Source: Pyrinomonadaceae bacterium (GTDB lineage: Bacteria; Acidobacteriota; Blastocatellia; Pyrinomonadales; Pyrinomonadaceae). Taken from it: a DNA stretch of 10,254 nt. The position numbers were made by a program, and so were the translations under genes. The first letter of the stretch is position 1, and each line of letters begins with the position of its first letter. The DNA is taken from the NCBI GenBank assembly GCA_013812565.1, contig JACCTF010000127.1:1-10254 (forward strand), written 5' to 3'. The notes under the pieces were generated by a model. The model worked only from the letters and a program-made list of their open reading frames with translations, was not told the origin of the DNA and ran no database searches. This document shows positions 6,381-10,254 of the stretch, one piece after another.

Positions 6381-7577
6381 CTACTTCCTCTTCGCCGTTG
6401 GTCGCACGGATCGCCACACGTCGATGTTTCGCAACTCGGATTTCACCTGCCGCTGGAACAGATCGGTAGTGAGGCCCACGCTGGTACGGAAGTCATAAAA
6501 CTCTTCCACACGTTTGCGCCCGGCCTGGCCCAGTTGTTCGAGCCGCGCCGGTCGATCCAACAAACGCAGCAACGTTGCCGCCATCTCCTCCCAATCGCCG
6601 GCATCCACCAGCACTCCGGTCGAGCCAGCTTCGATCAACTCGATCACTCCGCCGACATTGGTTGAGACCACCGGCCGACCACACGCCATCGCTTCGAGCA
6701 GAGCGAACGGCATGCCTTCGCTGCGTGATGTCATCGCGAAGATGTCGAAGGCGGCATAGGCTTCGCACATGTTCGTATACAAACCTGCCATGTGCACGTG
6801 ATCCTCAAGGTCGAACTGGTTGATAATCGGAAGTAGTTCTTTCTCCATCGAACCTTCGCCGACCATTACAAAGTGCACATCGGGGCGCGCGCGGTGAATG
6901 AGATCGGCAACGCGCAGGAAATTGTCCGGCCCCTTCTCCCACGCCAAACGGCCGACAAAACCTATGACGGGAGCCTCCACAGGCACGTCAAAGCGCAAGC
7001 GGAAGCTTTCGCCGCTGCGCTCCGGGGTAAAAATCTCTGTGTCTACTCCGTTCGGAATAAGAGTTAAACGTTCCGGCGGCACTCCTGTCCCGAGTGCTTG
7101 GGTATATGCTTCCTGACATACCACGATGAGATGTGTACCGGTCATCCGTGAGACGCCGATGTCAAGCGTCGGGACTTGCATGCCGTGCATTGTCGCCACC
7201 ACCGGCGTGCGTGTCAGGGAGCCGGTCAATCCGGCAAGGACATGCGCGTTGGTTAGATGGGCATGAATCAAGTCGATTTGCTGGCGCTGCACGACCTCCA
7301 CCGCCAACTGGATCGAGCGCCACGGCGGATCGTCATAGAGAGGCGTGATGAAAACGGTGCTGCCGGTTTCGCGGAGCATTCTGGTGAAGGCGCTTTCAAA
7401 CGGGCACACGCAGGTCACATGAAAGCGGTCGGATGGCAACTGCCGGACCAGGTTAAGCGCATAGCGTTCCATACCGCCGACAATCGCATTGCCGATAATC
7501 TCAAGAACGTGAATCCGACCCTCGGCGAGGCCATTGCCGTTGCTACTCTGCGCAAGCTTATTTGTTTCAGTTAACAT
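6381..7577 (-). CDS. Family 4 (GT-B) glycosyltransferase
   Basis: It transfers a sugar from an NDP-sugar to a lipid or glycan acceptor in the cytoplasm, with retention. The acceptor and sugar cannot be read from sequence. In the 398-residue form the N-terminal Rossmann half begins RIHVLEIIGNAIVGGMERYA (21-40), with the GGxE loop of GT4 enzymes, followed by DLIHAHLTNAH (102-112). The C-terminal half has GFVGRLAWEKGPDNF (206-220), VMVGEGS and the EX7E motif EGMPFALLE (Glu287 and Glu295), then MACGRPVVSTNVGGVIELI for nucleotide-sugar binding. No membrane helices are present. I chose ATG at 7577, with GAGAGGG about 8 nt upstream, rather than a start at 7637 deep inside the upstream gene. It overlaps the amidohydrolase stop by 7 nt, so the two are translationally coupled. 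The 3' end converges with the secreted-protein gene. Confidence 0.93.
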   Translation of the reverse strand: MLTETNKLAQSSNGNGLAEGRIHVLEIIGNAIVGGMERYALNLVRQLPSDRFHVTCVCPFESAFTRMLRETGSTVFITPLYDDPPWRSIQLAVEVVQRQQIDLIHAHLTNAHVLAGLTGSLTRTPVVATMHGMQVPTLDIGVSRMTGTHLIVVCQEAYTQALGTGVPPERLTLIPNGVDTEIFTPERSGESFRLRFDVPVEAPVIGFVGRLAWEKGPDNFLRVADLIHRARPDVHFVMVGEGSMEKELLPIINQFDLEDHVHMAGLYTNMCEAYAAFDIFAMTSRSEGMPFALLEAMACGRPVVSTNVGGVIELIEAGSTGVLVDAGDWEEMAATLLRLLDRPARLEQLGQAGRKRVEEFYDFRTSVGLTTDLFQRQVKSELRNIDVWRSVRPTAKRK

Positions 7578-8425
7578 GACGCAGCCCTCTCTATGTTCGT
7601 TTGTAGAGTTGAAGTGGCAGCAGGTAAGCCGAGCCAAGCGGCGGCAGTACCTCCCATAATCCGCGCGCGACCAGCAGCATCGACATCAAGTTCATCAAGC
7701 AATACATCTACCTCATCAATGGCTGATCGAATGTGCCCGCCACTGCAAGGCAAGAAACGGTCGCTGCCAAACTGCAACAAGGAAGCCCCGAGCACGGAGA
7801 AGGCTTGCTCTAAAACTTGGCGACGATAAACAGGCGGCGGGCCGAACGAAATGTCGAAGCGAAACTGACTATCGTCCGGCGCGACACCGTTGATCAGGTC
7901 GATGAGGCCGACGGCGTTGGCTTCGTCGCACCACGGCCAGCCGAGATGCGCCAGCGTGACGCGCAAACCCGGATGATCGCGAATCGCTTCGTAGAAGGTT
8001 GGGCGACAGAAGCGCCCCGAGCGCCCATCGATGAAGATGCCGCTGTGAAATAGAATGGGAATATTCAACCGCGCCGCCCGCTCGTACACACGGTGCGCGC
8101 AATCGTCATACGGATACCAGCCGCTCGGCACTAGCTTGAGGCCGCGTAAACCCAGGCGTTCGATTGACTCTTCCAGATCATCCGGGGCTTCATGGTGCAG
8201 CGGATTGACTACGGCAAACCCTACAAGACGATCTTGGTGCGGACGGATCAGCCGCGAGAGATGTTCGTTTGCGGCGCGCAATGAATCGCGATCTTGAAGC
8301 GTAAAAGGGTCTGTGAGAAATGGAGCCAGAAGCACGGCCACATCCACCCCCGCTTCATCCATCGCATTCAACACATCATCGGCGCGCTCGTTTCCTGAGC
8401 AATGAATGTGTGCATCTATGATCAT
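7571..8425 (-). CDS. Amidohydrolase-2 family metal-dependent hydrolase
   Basis: This TIM-barrel enzyme belongs to the amidohydrolase superfamily, in the ACMSD/amidohydrolase-2 group that hydrolyses or decarboxylates small substrates. The substrate is not predictable. The 284-residue form opens with MIIDAHIHCSGN, giving the metal-binding HxH (His6, His8) right after the first strand. The later ligands are His127 (ILFHSGI), His160 (TLAHLGWPW) and Asp222 (FGSDRF). GLKLVPSGWYPYDD (96-109) is typical of the group. The length is normal and no signal peptide is seen. ATG at 8425 is preferred, with GGGAG 9 nt upstream; a GTG at 8461 lacks a Shine-Dalgarno and would add 12 Pro-rich residues before the barrel. 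The gene overlaps the GT4 start by 7 nt. A coupled pair suggests a step on a glycan precursor or a tailored metabolite, but this is inference. Confidence 0.9.
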   Translation of the reverse strand: MIIDAHIHCSGNERADDVLNAMDEAGVDVAVLLAPFLTDPFTLQDRDSLRAANEHLSRLIRPHQDRLVGFAVVNPLHHEAPDDLEESIERLGLRGLKLVPSGWYPYDDCAHRVYERAARLNIPILFHSGIFIDGRSGRFCRPTFYEAIRDHPGLRVTLAHLGWPWCDEANAVGLIDLINGVAPDDSQFRFDISFGPPPVYRRQVLEQAFSVLGASLLQFGSDRFLPCSGGHIRSAIDEVDVLLDELDVDAAGRARIMGGTAAAWLGLPAATSTLQTNIERAASC

Positions 8426-8550
8426 AAAGAGCTGCTCCCGGTTAGGAGGCGGCGAAGGCACGGAAGCGAAAGTTTGGAGGAGAGGGGGCGGCAGCGTGTA
8501 TGTTGGTGGAGCAAGAGTGACGATGGTTGTCGGTGTGGTTCATCCTGCAT
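8422..8550 (-). CDS. Possible 42-residue upstream ORF coupled to the amidohydrolase
   Basis: ATG at 8550 opens a 42-codon frame whose TGA (8424-8422) overlaps the amidohydrolase ATG as ATGA. GGAGG (8569-8565) lies 14 nt upstream of the ATG, which is farther than ideal. The product is basic and rich in Leu and Ser, with two Cys (positions 20 and 31). It has no signal peptide and no known motif. The overlap geometry is the only positive evidence. Codon use looks undistinguished, and the frame could be chance. Confidence 0.2.
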   Translation of the reverse strand: MQDEPHRQPSSLLLHQHTRCRPLSSKLSLPCLRRLLTGSSSL

Positions 8551-8693
8551 ATCTGTTTTTGGTTCCTCCAGAGACTAGATTAACTGTTCCACTTTGCAAA
8601 TAAATGCTCGGTGCTGAAGTTTGTGGGGACATGCGGCAACTCTCACACACTGGCGGGGTCGAACTAATTCCCCACCAGGATAGATGAAGATGA

Positions 8694-8724
8694 TTGACAA
8701 TTTACTGTGCAGGTTCGCTACACT
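8694..8724 (+). promoter_or_regulatory. Candidate sigma-70 promoter for the methyltransferase
   Basis: TTGACA (8694-8699) is a perfect -35. TACACT (8719-8724) is a 4-of-6 -10 at a 19-bp spacer, which is slightly long. Transcription would start near 8731, giving a leader of about 185 nt before the ATG at 8918. No better pair is seen closer to the gene. Confidence 0.4.
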
Positions 8725-8901
8725 GCGAGCTTCAACAGAAAACGTTGTCGCGTGACCGCTCGAATTGGAACGAGAGTGTACAGAGGTTTACTGGAAATGT
8801 CACTAAAAACTACTGCATAGCGGGGTACGATTAAGTTGAGCCACAAGAGGCTGTGGAGCAGGAGCCATTTAGGGAAGCTTTCGCGGATCAAAGTAGAAGC
8901 T

Positions 8902-8907
8902 AAGGAG
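8902..8907 (+). promoter_or_regulatory. Shine-Dalgarno that decides the methyltransferase start
   Basis: AAGGAG (8902-8907) ends 1 nt before an ATG at 8909 and 10 nt before the in-frame ATG at 8918. A spacing of 1 nt does not allow initiation, so the second ATG (MSKKRRLPSM) is the real start. Confidence 0.75.
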
Positions 8908-8917
8908 CATGTTATTT

Positions 8918-9637
8918 ATGAGTAAAAAACGTCGCTTGCCCTCTATGCCAAAGCATCATCTCACGCCGGAAGAGCCGCCCGTCGGCCGAGTCCGTTTCGG
9001 CGACCTTCGGCGCGTCACCCCGATCAATCGCTCGTTCGGTTTTGAGCGCGGGCGGCCGATTGATCGTTACTACATTGAAGGTTTTTTGGCCGAGCACGCT
9101 CACGAAGTTCACGGGCACGTGTTAGAGATGGGCGACAACCACTACACCCATCAGTTCGGCGAAACGCGCGTCACTCGCTCAGACGTGCTCAATTTAACTC
9201 CGGACAACCCGGTGGCAACCATCATCGCTGATCTCACGCAAGCCGATCACCTCACTTCCGATACGTTTGACTGCATCATCTTCACCCAGACTCTACAGTT
9301 TATCTACGACCTACGCGCGGCGGTCAGCACCCTCCACCGGATACTTAAGCCCGGGGGGGTTCTGCTCATGACCGTGCCGGTGATGAGTCAAGTTTGCCGC
9401 TACGACATGGATCGGTGGGGTGATTACTGGAGGTTCACCGATGCCGCGCCGCGCCGCCTTCTTGGTGACATCTTCGGCGCTGAGAACGTCACGGTTAAAG
9501 CCTATGGAAATGTGCTGGCAGTCGTCGGCTTTCTGCACGGCTTATCAGCACATGAGATCGAACCCGATGAACTTGATTACTGTGATCCTGACTACCAACT
9601 CCTCGTCACCGCTCGCGCCGCGAAGCTCTCTGTTTAA
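8918..9637 (+). CDS. Class I SAM-dependent methyltransferase, glycan-cluster type
   Basis: A cytosolic methyltransferase with the Methyltransf_11-type Rossmann core. In the 239-residue form, residues 22-53 (VGRVRFGDLRRVTPINRSFG, then RPIDRYYIE) form the cap often seen in methyltransferases of surface-polysaccharide loci. The SAM motif I is degenerate (HVLEMGDNHYTHQFG, 67-81). Asp89 in TRSDVLNL and ADLTQAD (104-110) complete the binding edge. FDCIIFTQTLQFIYDL (117-132) and RILKPGGVLLMTVP (141-154) are the post-II and III motifs. MDRWGDYWRFT (164-174) is conserved in this subgroup. The acceptor is unknown. A sugar or glycan hydroxyl is plausible because a GT4 gene is encoded nearby. The C-terminus (YCDPDYQLLVTARAAKLSV) looks complete. 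It is divergent from the amidohydrolase/GT4 pair. Confidence 0.9.
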   Translation: MSKKRRLPSMPKHHLTPEEPPVGRVRFGDLRRVTPINRSFGFERGRPIDRYYIEGFLAEHAHEVHGHVLEMGDNHYTHQFGETRVTRSDVLNLTPDNPVATIIADLTQADHLTSDTFDCIIFTQTLQFIYDLRAAVSTLHRILKPGGVLLMTVPVMSQVCRYDMDRWGDYWRFTDAAPRRLLGDIFGAENVTVKAYGNVLAVVGFLHGLSAHEIEPDELDYCDPDYQLLVTARAAKLSV

Positions 9638-9733
9638 GGAATACGAAGTTCGGGGTACGAGGATGGTGGACACGATTCTCACAACGTTTAAGAACTTTGC
9701 CCTTCGTACTTCTTCCTTCAAACTCCGTATTTC
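9638..9733. repeat. Imperfect long inverted repeat after the methyltransferase gene
   Basis: The left arm (9638-9662, with AATACGAAGTT and GGTACGAGG) is imperfectly complementary to the right arm (9701-9733, with CCTTCGTACTT and AAACTCCGTATT). A spacer of about 38 nt lies between them. It begins directly after the stop codon. It looks like an intergenic repeat element rather than a gene. It could fold into the 3' end of the methyltransferase mRNA. Confidence 0.4.
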
Positions 9734-9741
9734 TACGGAGT
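9722..9741 (+). terminator. Possible weak terminator hairpin after the methyltransferase
   Basis: ACTCCGTA (9722-9729) and TACGGAGT (9734-9741) form a perfect 8-bp stem with a TTTC loop. The following TGTCGTTGC has few Us, so termination would be inefficient or Rho-aided. The hairpin competes with the right arm of the larger inverted repeat. Confidence 0.35.
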
Positions 9742-9877
9742 GTCGTTGCTAGACATTCCTGGCTTGATCATTTAATCTGCCTTGCTTCACCAATACTGTA
9801 ATGCTCCAACTAAGAATCGTGCGCGCTTGGATGCGGGCCCAAAGCAGACGGAAGCGAATCCCAATTGATAGAAAAAG

Positions 9878-9903
9878 GCAACAGTTGTCCGCAACAGTTG
9901 TCC
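9878..9903 (+). repeat. Perfect 13-bp tandem repeat immediately before the tRNA
   Basis: GCAACAGTTGTCC occurs twice head to tail (9878-9890 and 9891-9903), followed by GC and then the first tRNA base. It would lie in the 5' leader that RNase P removes, or at the promoter edge. Confidence 0.85.
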
Positions 9904-9905
9904 GC

Positions 9906-9990
9906 GCCGGGGTGGTGTAATTGGCAGCCACGCAGGTCTTAGAAGCCTGTGCCGCAAGGCGTGCGGGTTCGAGTCCCGCCCCCGGCACCA
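9906..9990 (+). tRNA. tRNA-Leu (anticodon UAG)
   Basis: A complete cloverleaf is present. The acceptor stem GCCGGGG (9906-9912) pairs with CCCCGGC (9980-9986). The anticodon arm is CAGGT/GCCTG with the 7-nt loop CTTAGAA and anticodon TAG at 9940-9942, reading CUA and other CUN Leu codons. The long variable arm, with stem GCC-GCAA-GGC, is diagnostic of a class II tRNA. The T arm is GCGGG-TTCGAGT-CCCGC. The discriminator base is A (9987), as required for leucyl-tRNA synthetase, and CCA is encoded (9988-9990). It sits 167 nt before trigger factor, and the two may be co-transcribed. Confidence 0.97.
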
Positions 9991-10058
9991 TTCCAAATTC
10001 GTTCCGCAGAAAGCGGGAGCGCGAGTTTCCCTTTCACACTAAAATTCCATTAACAATC

Positions 10059-10091
10059 TTGACAACCTTTCGGCATAGATTGCTCTATAAA
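10059..10091 (+). promoter_or_regulatory. Possible promoter of trigger factor
   Basis: TTGACA (10059-10064) is a perfect -35. The -10 is ambiguous: TCTATA (10084-10089) gives a 19-bp spacer and TATAAA (10086-10091) gives 21 bp. Both lie in the first copy of a tandem repeat, and neither spacing is ideal. Read-through from the tRNA is an alternative. Confidence 0.3.
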
Positions 10092-10107
10092 CATTTCTAT
10101 AAACATT
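10084..10107 (+). repeat. Perfect 12-bp tandem repeat in the trigger factor leader
   Basis: TCTATAAACATT occurs twice without a gap (10084-10095 and 10096-10107). Each copy holds a -10-like TATAAA. The duplication could create two alternative start sites for transcription. Confidence 0.85.
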
Positions 10108-10157
10108 AAGGATGCTTGTTTCTGCTGGCCGCTTGAGCGATACGAGCTTTGTACTTT

Positions 10158-10254
10158 ATGAACACTGAATTGATTGACATCTCTCCGACTCGTAAGGAAC
10201 TTCGCATCGAGATTGATGCCGCTGCCGTGCGGGCTCAATATGACCTTATCAGCG
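10158..10254 (+). CDS. tig: Trigger factor, N-terminal start only (runs off right edge)
   Basis: Trigger factor is the ribosome-bound chaperone and prolyl isomerase that meets nascent chains at the exit tunnel. Only 32 codons are in the window. The translation begins MNTELIDISPTRKELRIEID and continues AAAVRAQYDLIS. This matches the usual opening of the ribosome-binding domain ('V...S...RK..IE......V...Y'). The full protein is normally about 430-450 aa. There is no clear Shine-Dalgarno before the ATG. The tRNA-Leu directly upstream fits a frequently seen order in which tig is followed by clpP and clpX, but those genes would lie outside the window. Confidence 0.85.
   Translation, partial: MNTELIDISPTRKELRIEIDAAAVRAQYDLIS

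Larger units (their letters stand above)
8551..8917. other. Intergenic spacer between the amidohydrolase/GT4 pair and the divergent methyltransferase
   Basis: This stretch of more than 360 nt holds no convincing gene. It contains a candidate promoter towards the methyltransferase (8694-8724). It also has a short imperfect hairpin at 8651-8658 with 8670-8677 (TGGCGGGG pairing CCCCACCA, one mismatch, no U tract). A candidate Shine-Dalgarno for the upstream small ORF lies at 8565-8569. The methyltransferase leader would be roughly 190 nt. I recognise no riboswitch in it. Confidence 0.5.

Noticed and set aside
8651..8677. Hairpin TGGCGGGG/CCCCACCA as a terminator
   Set aside because: It has a mismatch, an 11-nt loop and no U tract on either strand, and no gene ends nearby.
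9420..9752. 110-codon plus-strand frame overlapping the methyltransferase end
   Set aside because: It is out of frame with the methyltransferase, whose conserved motifs run through its own stop at 9637. No start signal is present.
9749..9996. Two minus-strand frames across the tRNA (containing GRDSNPHAL)
   Set aside because: This is the familiar artefact of translating the complement of a tRNA-Leu gene; the tRNA cloverleaf is complete.
9878..10107. Short tandem repeats as a CRISPR array or attachment site
   Set aside because: There are only two gapless copies of 12-13 bp each, with no spacers. No integrase or duplicated tRNA 3' end is present.

Overview
The window reads as bacterial chromosome, most likely from the Acidobacteriota and perhaps the Blastocatellia. 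That assignment is inferred from gene style: a Gly-rich, zinc-ribbon 'TonB family' protein behind an ECF sigma factor, a long secreted helical protein of unknown function, a glycan-type methyltransferase, and a tRNA-Leu followed by trigger factor. No 16S rRNA gene or other decisive marker is present. There is no CRISPR array, prophage, integrase or intact insertion sequence.

Layout. Positions 1-863 (minus) hold the N-terminal 287 codons of phosphoenolpyruvate carboxylase, which runs off the left edge. A gene-poor stretch (864-1295) carries a possible decayed YD/RHS-repeat fragment. A umuD-like SOS protease (1296-1727, minus) follows, with a recognisable promoter and an inverted repeat flanking its -35 element. 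Next comes a two-gene minus-strand operon: an ECF sigma factor (4239-3655) overlaps by ATGA a 550-codon frame (3658-2006). That frame joins an anti-sigma-like N-terminal segment to a zinc-ribbon/TonB protein that has its own internal Shine-Dalgarno and ATG. An intrinsic terminator at 1903-1940 closes the operon.

Divergent from the operon is a 618-residue secreted, helix-rich protein (4504-6360, plus). Its last codons contain a perfect 11-bp hairpin. Convergent with it is a translationally coupled minus-strand pair: a metal-dependent amidohydrolase (8425-7571) and a GT4 glycosyltransferase (7577-6381), overlapping by 7 nt. A roughly 490-nt intergenic region separates that pair from a divergent class I methyltransferase (8918-9637, plus) of the kind found beside glycan genes.

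The right end holds an intergenic repeat or hairpin region, a complete tRNA-Leu(UAG) with encoded CCA (9906-9990), and the first 32 codons of trigger factor (10158 to the edge). Short perfect tandem repeats of 13 and 12 bp sit directly before the tRNA and in the leader of trigger factor.

Functionally this is a mix of central metabolism (PEPC), DNA-damage response (UmuD), envelope signalling (sigma factor with the TonB fusion), surface-glycan or small-molecule modification (GT4, amidohydrolase, methyltransferase) and protein folding (tRNA-Leu, Tig). The items most worth a second look are the anti-sigma/TonB in-frame fusion, the coding-end palindrome, the orphan umuD with its operator-like repeat, and the possible upstream small ORF coupled to the amidohydrolase.
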